Part shown: positions 17,739 through 29,150 of the stretch, in pieces
How positions within the stretch are numbered: the first letter of the stretch is position 1
Layout: the number at the start of each line of letters is the position of its first letter
NCBI GenBank assembly: GCA_963575745.1
Contig: CAUYUJ010018465.1
Location: forward strand, 117,874 to 181,873
Reading direction: 5' to 3'
DNA length: 64,000 nucleotides
Source: Prorocentrum cordatum
Lineage: Eukaryota > Sar > Dinophyceae > Prorocentrales > Prorocentraceae
Translations under genes and position numbers: made by a program
Notes under the pieces: generated by a model
The model's database searches: none
Told to the model about the DNA's origin: nothing
What the model saw: the letters and a program-made list of their open reading frames with translations, nothing else

Positions 17739-19030
17739 CCACGAAGTGGTCACCCTGTGCCCAGTGAGCTGTCGATCTATAGTCCCAAGCGGAACATCCG
17801 CAAACGGATCAGATTGACGTCCCATACGCGGTCTTTTCGCAGCGGGGACGGAACGGTGTTATCTGTCGATCTGCTGGATGCCGAGAGTGGTGAGATCCGC
17901 TCGAGCTTCAGAGGGGCAAGCGCCTCACCTTCTCAAGCGGCAGCATGCGGGGTTCCAAACCGGCAGTGCAGCCAGTGCAACCATCGCTACGAGCTACCTT
18001 TCGACAAGTCTTGCAAAGTCCAAAAGGTCGGTGAGGCGGCCCAGGTCAAGACGCACGTCTTCAAGGTGACAGCCTGCGGGTGGTGTAGTCGAAGACTCCG
18101 CCACTCAAGACCGACCTCTTCGCTGCCATCGTTGGCTTCCAGCCCAAATATGCGTTCTCCTCCAAGGCTTGCCAGGATCTTATGAAACGCGACATCACCG
18201 TTGCTGACGATGCAGCGACTGCCACGACGGTCGTGCCTCGGGGCGACTGCGAGGCAGGATGGCTCCGCGGTCGTTGGGCACCCGCTCTTCGCGATCCAAA
18301 GCGTGTCCGCCAAGGGGCGGCACGGCGGTCGCAGCGGGTCGCCGCTGGAGTCTGGCGGCCTCCTCTTTGACAAGGGCGCCCTCGAGGGCGCGAAGTTGTT
18401 CGCGCTTCGCGCTTCGCGGTTCGGCTCCGATTCGCCTCCTCCTCTCCCCCGGGAGGCGGCGCGAGAGCGCGGAGTTATGCGCACGTCGCGCTTCGCGCAG
18501 CGCGGAGCGCGAAGTTGGGAGCCCTTGTTTGACACTGTTGCGCGAGGCGCAGACTTCGCAGGCTTATGTCGGGGGTGTCCCCCCGCAGGGGGATTTTCGA
18601 CGAAGAATAAAAGATACCCCCAAAATACCCCAAAAATACCCCAGACTGTTTTTGGACTATTTTTGGACTATTGTTCATTTTTCGTAGAAAATCCCCCTGT
18701 AGGGGGACAGGCCCGACTTAACCGCAGGCCGACGTCGCTTACCGCCCCTGGCTCACCACCTTCCACGAGGCCGCTCAGATGGAGATGGGACTGAGCGCCG
18801 ACCACGTCAAGGCGCTGGAGGACGGGGAGAGTCGCGAGGCCGCGGAGGCCGCCATCCGCAAGGCGTACCGCCAGGAGCCCGTGCAGGTGACCTTACCCGC
18901 GAAGCTCGAAAGCTACAACGGCGAGGCCCGCTCGAACGTGAGGTGCATCGAGGCGCGGTCGCTCTCGCTCGACGAGCGGGGCCGGGCGACGCTTCAGAAG
19001 ATCGATCGGATGGTGGTGTTGGAGGCCTGG
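17739..19030 (+). pseudogene. RPA1: replication protein A large subunit (RPA1), broken copy
   Basis: Three blocks in RPA1 order. 17745-18080 (frame 3): DBD-A, with ELSIYSPKRNIRKR, SVDLLDAESGEIRSSF and RYELPFDKSCKV. 18100-18235 (frame 2): start of DBD-B, with DLFAAIVGFQPKYAF and LMKRDITVADD. 18237-18400 (frame 3): its end, with ARQDGSAVVGHPLFAIQ and SGSPLESGGLLFD. 18722-19010 (frame 2): end of DBD-C, with PWLTTFHEAAQ and LPAKLESYNGEARSNVRC. RPA1 is the single-stranded-DNA-binding subunit of RPA in replication and repair. Here a short DBD-A stretch after the EIR motif is missing, at least three frameshifts occur, and the zinc part of DBD-C is replaced by 320 bases containing an inverted-repeat element. 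Confidence 0.7.
18576..18709. mobile_element. 134-bp MITE-like inverted-repeat element
   Basis: Ends are inverted copies of about 29 bases: TGTCCCCCCGCAGGGGGATT at the left pairs with AATCCCCCTGTAGGGGGACA at the right, each continuing into TTCGACGAA / TTCGTAGAA. The interior is an AT-richer run of ATACCCCAAA and TTTTTGGACTA repeats. It has no coding capacity. A target-site duplication was not clear. It lies inside the RPA1 pseudogene. Confidence 0.65.
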
Positions 19031-20095
19031 TCGGAGTCGCGGTTTAATTGCCGTCGTTGGTTTCTATTTTCACGACGGCGTTTGCTTCGTCTGCTCAGTT
19101 CCCACTATTCACGAGTGGGCATCGGATGGATTGTATTCGAGGGCTGTGACGAGCCCTGCGCCGTACCCACTGCTGATTCTTGGTTGTCAGGACAGGTGAT
19201 TTGCACGGACGATGCTTGCGGTTGAAAGATGGGGCACATCTTTTTGGAGGGAGGAGGCTGGGAGGGGGGAATCCTCCTCCTGCTTCCTGCTGCTTCTCAA
19301 CCTTCGCTGCCTGCCCTGTGCCACACGCGCCTGCCTGCAGAAACCGTACAACATAGCCTGTGGCAATCGCGTATGTATACGGCTCGTCGACATGCTCTTT
19401 CTTCTTCTGCTTCGGGGGGAGGCCTTCGTGGCTTCGGCTACGCGCGGCGCGAACAGCTGGTGAGGATCGTGTGCGAGTGAGGTACGAGGGCTCGTACAGA
19501 GCGGAGAGTCTGGCCGTGCAAAGGATGGTGGTTTGATCGTCTGCTTGCTTGACTGGTCAATTTGTTGATTGATATGGCAATACGATGATGGCAACTCTGC
19601 TGTTGGTGGCTACTTGGGTGAGGTCGACGACATCTCTAGCGACGTCGATGGCGATGACGACTACGGGCGATGATCATGCATATGATGCAGTCGATGAATT
19701 CGATGATGATGGTGATGATTGGCTGACTGCATTGTAGGTGCGTAATCCTGTAGCGATGCACTCGAGAATGGCCAAACAATCTCACGCATGGGACACACTC
19801 ATATAAATACAACAACTGCGGGAGTCAAGGGCTTTGGCCAGCACGCGGGCAAACACGACAATTGTATGACATTCTTATTCTGTCGGTGATGATGGCGGTG
19901 ATGGTGACGATACTGACGACGATGGTGCCGCTGCCATTGTTGTTGCTGATGAGGAGAACGGCGGGGGCTACGTGCTTCAAGGTTTCACGCTTCGACGTTC
20001 ACTCTGACAGGTTTCCTGGAGATTCCTGGGCCCTTGAGCTTGGACAAGGGCTGTAGAAGAGAGGAGATGGGAGCGCCATGACGAGTTGGAGGGGA
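19031..20095. other. unassigned sequence with GAT-type short repeats
   Basis: No gene recognised. 19610-19730 and 19885-19950 contain loose GATGGCGATGACGA-type repeats. Confidence 0.4.
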
Positions 20096-20139
20096 GTTTG
20101 ACTTGTTCTTGAGGCCAGGACTTTCTGGAGTCTCGGAGG

Positions 20140-20512
20140 AGATACCTTTATTCTCGAGTTTTCGGGGAGCCCCTGCACGGGCGCGCAAACGGGAGGCAGA
20201 GGCTAGCCTCACCGATGTTCCTACGCCTCTTGGGCTGAAGGGCCAGGGCTCTCCTTCTGGTCACCAGGGTGCTGCCCCGTCTGCTGTCCGCGCTGCCTAC
20301 TCGGATTGTACTGTGCTGCTCGTGGGCCGATGTTTGGTGTGCGAGAAGGCGGGATGCGAGCCGCGGGACGATGCCAGGCCTCAACGAAGGACGCGCTGAA
20401 GGCCCTGTCGGGCGCGGAGTGCCACGTCGACGAGGCCTCCAACAAGGTGACGATCATAGGCCGCCCCTCCCGCCGGTTCCGTGATCCAGTGTTTCGTTTC
20501 CGGGGGGGGTAG
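20140..20512 (+). other. possible coding fragment with CxxC, unrecognised
   Basis: One frame reads a balanced stretch AAYSDCTVLLVGRCLVCEKA followed by GCEPRDD (about 20290-20375). Another, from about 20375, reads STKDALKALSGAECHVDEAS followed by NKVTIIG. The second has the helix-strand feel of a nucleic-acid-binding domain but is too short to assign. The two may be exons or a frameshifted relic. Confidence 0.25.
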
Positions 20513-20788
20513 TCATGGTCGGGCGGGGAGGACGGGGAAAAGAGGTGTGAGGAGTGAGTGAGGAAGGATATTGGGAGGGATGGAGGCAGGTGTGAGAGGG
20601 GGGATGCGAGCTGACGGTCAAGAGACGACGGAGAACAACGAGGTGTGCATCGAGTAACTAGGACTATTACGGTGATGCTTTTGACGGGGATGTGCATGTG
20701 ACGGACTATGGGGAGGATGCATGACGTCATCAGAGGAGGATGTGGATTGTGATGATTCGGCGGAGGAGGCGCAGGATGATGATAGTGA

Positions 20789-20791
20789 TAC

Positions 20792-20827
<36 letters not shown>

Positions 20828-20932
20828 GTATACACATACACAGACTGACAGACGGACGGACAGACGGACAGACGGATGGACGGACAGACAGTCAGTCAGA
20901 CAGACAGACAGACATACATGTGCGTATATATC

Positions 20933-20962
<30 letters not shown>
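20789..20962 (+). repeat. (TA)n - (GACA/GACG)n - (TA)n compound microsatellite
   Basis: TA arrays at 20789-20831 and 20929-20962 flank a tetranucleotide GACA/GACG array. The preceding 280 bases are unassigned. Confidence 0.9.
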
Positions 20963-20963
<1 letters not shown>

Positions 20964-21870
20964 TCGTGATGCTGATGACGATATTGGGGATGAGGCCGAT
21001 GTTGACTCTGACGATGACGATGGCGATGCGATGATGAAGCAGAACTGTGACGCGATGATGATGCGGATGATGGCTAAGATGCGTACACGAGTCGTGTGGA
21101 TGCTTGGGGATCAACCGCGCCACACCGTCGTGGCGAATACGATGGGACGGGGATGCTGATCATGAGGATGTGGAGGACTCGGAATACGATCATGATGGTG
21201 AGGGTGAGTCGGACGAACATGAGCAACGGGAGGAGCAGGATGGGTCAGGCAGACGGAGCAGGGGCATGCGCTTCGCTGTGCCGCCGCCCCCTCCCCGCCC
21301 CGCGCGGCCTTCGCAGGTCAAGCGGCCGAGGTCGAGAAGTGCAAGCGCGCCGTCGAGGCGGGGCGGCGCCGCCGACTCGGGGCGGGGCGTGCGGCGAGGA
21401 CGACGAGGACTGGGACAGGGGACGCGCACGAAGATGGTGGGATGGGCGGGAACGAGGATGAATGCGATGGTGGAGAGGAGGGGGGAGGCATGATGGGGGC
21501 TTCGGGCCCTTGAACAATCATGACGTGGAGTTTTTCGTTATGTTCGGCCTCTGGGGGCCCTTACCCGCCCTCGGGACCGTCAACCAACGACTCGGGACAG
21601 ACAAAAACGGTCCTGGGGAATGAGTCCAGACCGTTGGGGGTCCACGTCATGAAACATGCATGACGTCGGGCAATGAGGTGGATGGATGTGGAGGATAAGG
21701 ATGGACGGAGGGCGGGGGCGATAGCGATGAGGCAGGCGGTGGAGTTCGAGGAGGGATGAGGAGAAAGAACAGGCTGATGAGGTGGTGTGTGTGTGTGTGT
21801 GTGTGTTTGCGGGGGAGGATGGGAGGAAGCAGCAGGAGACAGGAGGAAGGATTTGAAGGGATGATGGCAT
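20963..21870. other. unassigned sequence, partly GAT-repetitive
   Basis: GAT/GACGAT-like to about 21070, then GC-rich sequence. A (GT)n run lies at 21784-21806. No gene supported. Confidence 0.4.
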
Positions 21871-21874
21871 GATA

Positions 21875-22135
21875 TGAGAAAGATGATGCTGATGATGATG
21901 CTGATGATGATGCTGTTGATGTTGATGATGATGCTGATGATGATGATGCTGACGATGATGATGATGCTGATGATGATGATGATGCTGATGCTGATGCTGA
22001 TGCTGATGCTGATTATGATGCTGATTATGATGCTGATGATGCTGATGCTGATGCTGATGATGACGATGATGATGATGCTGATGATGATGATGGTGATGAT
22101 GATGCTGCTGATGATGATGATGCTGATGATGATAC

Positions 22136-22185
<50 letters not shown>

Positions 22186-22186
22186 C

Positions 22187-22235
<49 letters not shown>

Positions 22236-22295
22236 GAGGAGGAAGAGGATGAAGAGGAGGAGGAGGAGGAGGAGGAGGAGGAGGAGGAGGGGTCA
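21875..22295 (+). repeat. (GAT)n / (GCTGAT)n then (GAG)n array
   Basis: About 330 bases of GAT with GCTGAT and GTTGAT variants, then 70 bases of GAG. Open on both strands as poly-Met/Asp and poly-His/Gln artefacts. Confidence 0.95.
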
Positions 22296-22369
22296 GCGGG
22301 GAGGGGGAGCGACGCTTAATCTCTTGCACTGAATGCGCACCTTCACAATGGTGGTGGCCACGGCGCTTT

Positions 22370-23650
22370 TCTGCGGGGCTCTTCTGTGTTTTGGCGCCGT
22401 CTGGGGGCTCTCTTGGGTTGTCTCGGCGTCCTCTTAAGGCATTCTTAGCTGTCTAGGCTTCTCAGGAGGCTCTTAGGCTGCCTCGCGAAACACTCATGGG
22501 CCGCCTTGGGGCCCTCTTGAGTTACTCTCGAGGCCATCTTGCGCCGATAAGCACAACCCATGTAGAAACACCGTCTGTTTTGTCGAGAGATCTTGGCTGT
22601 CTGGGGCCTCTCTTGCGGACTGTTGGACTCTCTCTCTTTGTGCCTCTCGCGCGCTTCTCGGGGGCTCTTGTGGGTCTCGTCAGGCCGCCTGCGTCCTCTT
22701 TACTCACTATCGGCCGTCTTGGTGACGCCCTACCATGCTTTGCGGGAATATCGGACGCTCTGAGGGGCACACGTCCAACATGTCAGCACCCAGCCCGCAC
22801 GGTTGACATATTTCAGACCAGTGGGCGCAAGAGGAGTTGTTTGCGATATCAGGCCTACCCACTTGTAAGATTTGTGGTAGTTCGGATTTGGCTTCCAGTG
22901 CTTCACAGGAGCAATCGGTCAGGCATTCCGATACCCCGCCACTCCCAGGATTCTGGGGTTCCGGAATGCATAGCTTGTAATTTACGGAGTCCTGCACAAA
23001 CGTTGGGAGATCTTCGGCCGCTCTGCTGGAACGTTTTTCAATTTCTAGCACAATGCACAATCATTGAGTGGCCCATGCCGTCTTCCTCTGGAGGCCCCTC
23101 GGAAGCCTCTTGGAGGCAATTTTGAGGCCGCTTGGAGGCCGTTTTGGGGCGTCTTGGCCGCTCTATTGGCCACTGGGGCCTCTTTGGGGCCTTTTTGGGG
23201 CCTCTTGGGGCCTCTTAGGGCCACTGAGCGCCTCTTGGGGCCTCCTGAGGGGCCGCTGGGGGCGGAAGGCTTTGATTGTCGGTTCGTGCTCTCTCTCTTG
23301 GGCCCGTTCTGAGGCTATCTTGGGGCCCCCTTGGGCCGTCTTGGGCGCCTCTTTGCTGTCTTGGGGCCCTCTTGGAGACCTCTTGGGCGTTTTGGGGGGT
23401 CGTGGGCCGTCTTGGAGGATCGGAAAGCCGAAAAGGCGACAACGCCATTATCCGTCAAACATCGAAGGCAAATCACTGATTTTTGCCCCTTGGGGCCCTC
23501 TTGGGAGGCCTCTTGGAGACCACTTCGGGCGTCTTGGAGGCGTCTTGGGCCATCATGAGGCCATCTTGGCGTATTCGAGCGATCGTTCAGCGACTCGGGG
23601 TCCTTTTGGACCGTCTTGGGGACCTCCTGGGCCGTCATGGAAGCCTTGAA
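22370..23650 (+). repeat. GGCCTCTTGGGG-type degenerate minisatellite
   Basis: Blocks at 22370-22740, 23085-23440 and 23490-23650 made of diverged CTTGGGGCCTCTTGG units, reading as WGLLG-type repeats in translation. Confidence 0.8.
22707..23060 (-). CDS. hypothetical Cys-containing ORF
   Basis: A 117-codon minus-strand ORF between two minisatellite blocks. Its middle is non-repetitive, with Cys clusters (CLTDCSC, SSCAHWSEICQPCG, DVCP) that could bind zinc. I do not recognise the family. The first and last residues are in repeat-like sequence. It may be a retroelement relic or a chance ORF. Confidence 0.25.
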   Translation of the reverse strand: MCIVLEIEKRSSRAAEDLPTFVQDSVNYKLCIPEPQNPGSGGVSECLTDCSCEALEAKSELPQILQVGRPDIANNSSCAHWSEICQPCGLGADMLDVCPSERPIFPQSMVGRHQDGR

Positions 23651-23728
23651 GAGCCCCAGGGAGGCGCCATGGCCGCCCAGGGATCACCCAGTAATAGGGG
23701 CGATGCAGTCAGGGACGTGCGTCCCGCG

Positions 23729-23731
<3 letters not shown>

Positions 23732-23785
<54 letters not shown>
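23732..23785. repeat. poly(T) run of 54
   Basis: Fifty-four uninterrupted T, followed by GTTTTTTCTTG. Read on the minus strand it is a poly(A) tail, as left by retroposition of a transcript whose body would be 23787-23985 or further. Confidence 0.9.
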
Positions 23786-23786
<1 letters not shown>

Positions 23787-23984
23787 TTTTTTCTTGTTAG
23801 AACACTACAGAAGCCCTGCCAGGCAGCCCGTGGTATTTTTCCACGCCTCAAGGTGCCGCAGGCACGGTGGCGGATCGGTGTGGCTAGACCTGTGTGTACA
23901 GCTCATCGCTTCGCTAATTCCGCTGGCCCATCTTGTATCACTGGTGCTAGATGTTGGTGCGTTCGTGGCGAGCGAGGAGGAACA

Positions 23985-24065
23985 GGAGGAGGAGGAGGAG
24001 GGGGAGGGAGGAGGAGGAGGAGGAGGAGGAGGAGGAGGAGGGGGGAGGAGGACGAGGAGGCCTCC
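23985..24065 (+). repeat. (GAG)n microsatellite
   Basis: GAG/GGA array with one GGGG interruption. Confidence 0.9.
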
Positions 24066-24074
24066 AGGAGGCAT

Positions 24075-24640
24075 TTTTGCTGCCTCTGGGGGACATTTTT
24101 GCTGCCCCCATGGGGCCTCCTGGGGCCGTTTCGCGTGCCTCTTGGGGCCTCTTTGGGCCCCTTGGGGCCGTTTGGATGAGTTTTGGAGCCTCTCGAGGTC
24201 TCCAGGAGATTTCTTGGGGTTTCTTGGGAGCTCTTAGAGGTGTCTTGGGGGCCTCTTGGAGGCATCCGGGGGGCATCGTGGGGGGCCTCTAGGGGCCTGG
24301 AGGTCTCTAGGTGGCCTCTTGGGCCTTCCTGGGGCCTCAAGGGGCATCTTGGGGGCCTCTCTCTTGGGAGCTTCCTGGGTAGTCTTGGGGCGATCTCGGG
24401 TGCCTCTCGGGCCATCTTAGACGCAACAGGCGAATGTGCTTAACATGCGCGCTTTTCCCGTAGGGATTTGTGAATTGTTGCTTCTTGAGGCTCTGTTGAG
24501 GGGCGTGAAGGCCCCATCTTGGGGCACTATTGACGCATCTTGGGATGATGTTCGGGCCATCGTGAGGCCTGCCGCCTATTGGTCCCCACTCCTGGGCCCT
24601 CTTGGCCTCTTGGAGCTCCCCTGGCGTCTCTGGGGGCGCT
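24075..24640 (+). repeat. GGCCTCTTGGGG-type degenerate minisatellite
   Basis: Same family as at 22.4-23.65 kb: many CTTGGGGCCTCTTGG-like units, interrupted at 24430-24480 by unique sequence. Confidence 0.8.
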
Positions 24641-24829
24641 CCTGGGGCGATCGCGAGGGCGCGCAACCGCCCCAGGAGGTTCGACCTTGCCGGGACTTCG
24701 CCAGGGACCGCCCTGGGCACTTTGCGTCCGGGTACCCCCAGGGGCCGCCCCGCGCGCGCGAACTAGAAATACTGTTAACCAGTTACTGGAGAGCTTAGCA
24801 CGCCTCTGGCCCGTTGAGCCAGCGAATAT

Positions 24830-26320
24830 GAAACATGTGTGTATATATGTGCACAGATATATGGCCATACATGTATGTATATGGGTATTTATGCATGTAT
24901 GTATGTGTGTATGCATGCACGCATGCATGCATGCATGTATGCATGCATGAATGCATGCATGCATGCATGTATGTATGTATGCATGCATGACTGTACGTGT
25001 GTATGTATATGCATATGTATGTTTGCATGCATGCATGTCTGAATGTCTGTCTGCTTGTCTGTATGTATGCATGCATGCATGTCTGTATGTATGCATGTAT
25101 GTATGTATATTTGCAGGTAGGTCGGTAGGTAGGTATATGTATATATGTATGTATGCATGCATGTATGTATGTTAGCCATGCATATACATGATTGTATATA
25201 TATGTAATTGTGTGTATGTATCTATGTGGTGGATGTGTGTATGTATGAATGTATGCAGGTCTGCATGTATCTATGCATGCACGCGTGCATGTATGCATGT
25301 ATGTATGCACGCATGTATGCATGTATTGTTGTTTTGGCTGTATGTATGGATGGATGTCTTAATGTATGGATGCCTTGATGTATGGGTGTATGGATGTACG
25401 GATTTACCGATGCATGCAGGTATGTATAAATGTATGTATGTATGTACGGATGCATGGATGTATGCATCTATGCATGTGTGCATACATGTATGTATGTATA
25501 CATGTATGTATGTATGTGTGTATGCATGGATGCATGTAGGCATGTTTGTATGTGTGCATGCATGAATGTATGTATGCGTGTGTATGCATTTATGCATGCA
25601 TGCATGCATGCATGCATGTATGTATGCATGCATTTATGTATGTATACATGCATGTATGTTTGTATGTAGGTGCGCATGTATGTATGTACATATGTATGTA
25701 TGTATGCATGTATGTATGTATGTATGTATGCATGCATGCATGCATGCATGCATGTATGTATGTATGTATGTATGTATGTATGTATGTATGTATGTATGTA
25801 TGTGTGTGTATATGTAGGTACGCGTGCACATACGTATACATGTATGTGTGTATGTATGCATTTACGCATGCATGTACGTGTCCATGCATGCATGCATGTA
25901 TACATTTAAGCATGCATGCATACATGCATGTATGTACGTTTGCATGTACGCACGTACGTATTTATGTATGTATGTACGTACGTATGTATGTATGCATGCG
26001 TGCATGCATGCATGCATGCATGCATGCATGCATGCATGCATGTATGTATGTATGGTTGTATGTGTACACACATGTATGTATGTATGCATGTATGTATGTA
26101 TGTATGTCTGTATGTATGTATTTATGCATACACGCATATGTATGTGTGTTTGTCGGCAGGTAGGTAGGTAGGTAGATCGGTAGGTAGGTAGGTAGGTAGG
26201 TAGGTAGGCAGGTAGGTAGGTATGTGGGTATATGTGTGTGTCTGTCTGTCTGTCTGCCTGCCTGCCTGTCTGTCTGTCTGGATGTATCTATGGATGGATG
26301 GATGGATGGATCGATGTTGT
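24830..26320. repeat. 1.5-kb ATGT/ATGC tetranucleotide array
   Basis: Mixed (GTAT)n, (GCAT)n and GTGT tetranucleotides, then (GTAG)n near 26155-26220, (CTGT/CCTG)n near 26238-26280 and (GATG)n near 26285-26312. Much of it is alternating purine-pyrimidine with self-complementary GCATGC. Every frame of both strands is nearly stop-free, so the ORFs are artefacts. Confidence 0.95.
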
Positions 26321-26740
26321 ATACATACCAAGATGTATGGCAATCATCGATTCTCTTGGGACCGTTACATCTCGCGTGTGTTTTGTCAAACTATTGGAAT
26401 TTGGGTCACTGGCTGAGTGCCTGCCGAGTGGGCTGGCAGCGTGTGAGTTGTGTCAGTCACTGTGCTTGCAAAGCGAGAGCCAGACGCCAGTAGCGACAGA
26501 GTGCTGCGAGACGCATTAGGATACAGGACATTCTGATAGTTTTAAACGCATCGTACGCTACTTCGTGGTAGCTGCAGGGAGGAGGGCTCGAATAGATGGA
26601 TACGATGGGGCTTGAACGGAGACAGACGGATGGATGGATGAATGGAGCCAGACGGAGGGATGGAGCGATGGTGTCGGGGAGCTTCGGATGCAACTCCTTG
26701 GAGGTGAAATCCGGATTTTGCCCTGATCCGGAATCTGGTT
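26321..26740. other. unassigned sequence
   Basis: No gene recognised; short GGATGGATGGA repeats near 26625-26645. Confidence 0.4.
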
Positions 26741-26905
26741 CAATCTGGCTTAGTCCCGCTTAATCCGGTTTAATCCCATCTAGTCTGGCTTAATCCCGCT
26801 TCATCCCGCATAATCCGCGGCCTAATCTGGCGTAGCAGCCCCCCAATGGAGCTTTATCCTCCTTACTCCTTCCGACGAAGACCTCCCAGTAGTTGCCTCC
26901 TAAGA
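26741..26905 (+). repeat. dispersed repeat, copy 2
   Basis: Same order as 9305-9440: TTAATCC-type motifs, GGCGTAGCAGCCCCC, then the CCGACGAAGACC - CAGTAGTTGCCTCC block. Confidence 0.8.
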
Positions 26906-27360
26906 TGGATGGAGACAGACGGAGAGATGGAGGGATGGAGTCGGGGAGCGAAGATGGAAGAAGAACAACGGCATAAACATAAACTTTTGACGGTGCGCTC
27001 GGATTTCTTGGATTTGTGCTGGACCCCCCTCCCTGGCGCGCCGAGCGCGCCAGAGACGGCGCCGGCGGCGCCGCCAGGGGGGCCCAGCTCCGATCCAAGA
27101 AATCCGCGCGGAGCGCCAAAAGTTTACGTGTATGCCGTTTTCTCTTCTTCCAGAGAATGGAGGGACGGGAGAGGCAGTGAGTTGCTCTCCCCAGTGATCT
27201 CCGCAGCCCCCCCAAGACGACCAGGAGCGCACCAGGAATCCTCGGACCCCTGATGAGGAGGAGGGAGGACCCCGCGCGTTCGCACGAGGGGGGAGGGGAG
27301 GAGGAGGGGAAGGAGGCCACGGGGGAGGACGGGCCCCTCGGGGCCGCGCTCGCCAAGGAC
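26906..27360. other. unassigned sequence
   Basis: Contains a GC-rich imperfect palindrome around 27030-27080 (GGCGCGCC and GGCGCCGGCGGCGCC). No gene. Confidence 0.4.
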
Positions 27361-27735
27361 CCCTCTGCCCGCCCACGGTCCCAGCCACGCTGCCTTCCCC
27401 TCGCCGGGCCCCCTCCGCGCTCCCCCCCCCCTCCCCTCCCTTCCGCCCTTCGCCTCCCCTCCGCCCTTCCCTCCGTCCCTCCCCTCCCCTCCGTCCTTCC
27501 CCTTCCCCTCCCCTCCCCTTCGTCCTTCCCCTCGCCAGGTCCCCTCTCGCCGCGCACCGCGCCCGCTCCTCTCTCGTCCCTCCCCTTCCTCCCCAGATGA
27601 GGGGGAGGAGGCGACGCAAGATGGGGAGGAGGACGGGAGAGAGAGAGAGAGAGAGCAGGAGGAGGAGGACGAGGACGACGAGGAGGAGGACGAGGAGACG
27701 GAGGGCGCAGAGGAGCAGCATGACCATGAAGTCAG
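27361..27735. repeat. pyrimidine (CCCTCC) then purine (GAG) tract
   Basis: Plus-strand CCCTCC/CCTTCC to 27596, then GAG/GA to about 27720. The switch of purine strand makes a weak inverted repeat. Confidence 0.8.
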
Positions 27736-27739
27736 AGTG

Positions 27740-28810
27740 AAGTTGCGGAGGATGACAGTGACGCTGATGACGACTATCCTGACCATGGTGATGATGTTGG
27801 TGATGATGATGATGGTGGTGGTGGTGGTGGCGGTGATGGTGGAGATGCTGGTGGTGGTGGTGGTGGTGATGCTGGTGGTGATGATGATGGTGATACAGAC
27901 GAAACGGGTAAGCATCACGATGACCACGATGATGGTACTGAGGAAAATAATGATGATGAGGATGATGATGATGGTGATAGTGATGGTGATGATGATGCAG
28001 TTAATGGCGACGATGATGCTGATTATTTATGGCGGTTATGGTTATGACGATGCAGCTGCTGAACATGATTGTGGTGGTGGAGATGTCGTTGATGCTGATG
28101 TTGATGATGATGGTGATGAGGATGACGACACCGTCAATAATTTGCAACAGTGATGATACTGTTTATGGTGGTACGACGACGATGTCGGCGACGACGACGA
28201 CGAACACGCGACGACGACGTCGGAGGCGGCAACGACGACGACCACCACGACAACGACGACGAAGATGATGATGATGATCATGATGATGATGCTGATGATG
28301 CTGGTGGTGATGATGATGATTCTGATGATGATGACGAGGAGGAGGATGAGGAGGATAGTGATGGCGATGACCATTCTGCTGATGACGATACCTATGACGA
28401 CGATGACGACGACTACCTCGACGATGACTACCACGACGACGATTACAGCGACGACGACGAGGGTGATGATAGTGATGATGCTCATGATGATGCTGATGAT
28501 GAGGATGAGGATGATGATGATGATGACCATGACGATGCTGATGGTGATGATGATGATCATGACCACGTTGCGGATACTGGCTATGCGTATGATGATACTT
28601 CTGTTGGTGGTCAGGATGATGATGATGACGATGATGATTATGATGATTATGATAATCTTGATGATGATGGTGATGATGGTGGTACTGATGATGCTGATGA
28701 TGACGATGACGATGATGACGATGATGATGACGATGACGATGACGATGATGATGGTGATGATGATGGTGATTATGGTGATGACGATGACGATGACGATGAC
28801 GATGATTAGT
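27740..28810 (+). repeat. GAT/GAC/GGT trinucleotide region, about 1.07 kb
   Basis: Diverged GAT, GGT and GAC repeats with a cleaner block at 28260-28805. Long Asp-rich or His-rich ORFs on both strands come from the repeat. Confidence 0.9.
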
Positions 28811-28839
28811 ATGAGGATGATGATCGTGAGGATGATGAG

Positions 28840-28910
28840 GATCGTGATAGTGATCGTGGGAGTGATAGTGATAGTGATCGTGATAGTGATCGTGATCGTG
28901 GTAGTGGTGC
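28840..28910 (+). repeat. (GATAGT/GATCGT)n repeat
   Basis: Short hexamer array GTGATAGTGATCGTGATAGT-like. Confidence 0.7.
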
Positions 28911-28994
28911 TGGTGTTGATGATTCTGACAATGGTGATGGTCTTGGTGATGATGAGCATGAAGTCGATGATCGGAGTAGGAGTCGGAGTAGCAG

Positions 28995-29150
28995 GAGGAG
29001 GAGGAGGAGGAGCGCGAGCGCGAGGAGCATGAGGAGTATGAGGAGGAGGGGGGTGCAGGAGAAAGAGGGCGCAGGAGGAGGATGCAGGAGGAGGAGGAGG
29101 AGGAGGAGGAGGAGGAGGAGGAGGAGGAGGAGGAGGAGGAAAAGGACGAG
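28995..29150 (+). repeat. (GAG)n microsatellite
   Basis: GAG/AGG array, cleanest at 29090-29140. Confidence 0.9.

Noticed and set aside
24795-26171. Many Cys/Met/Tyr/Val-rich ORFs on both strands resembling small cysteine-rich proteins.
   Set aside because: They are translations of ATGT/ATGC tetranucleotide repeats.
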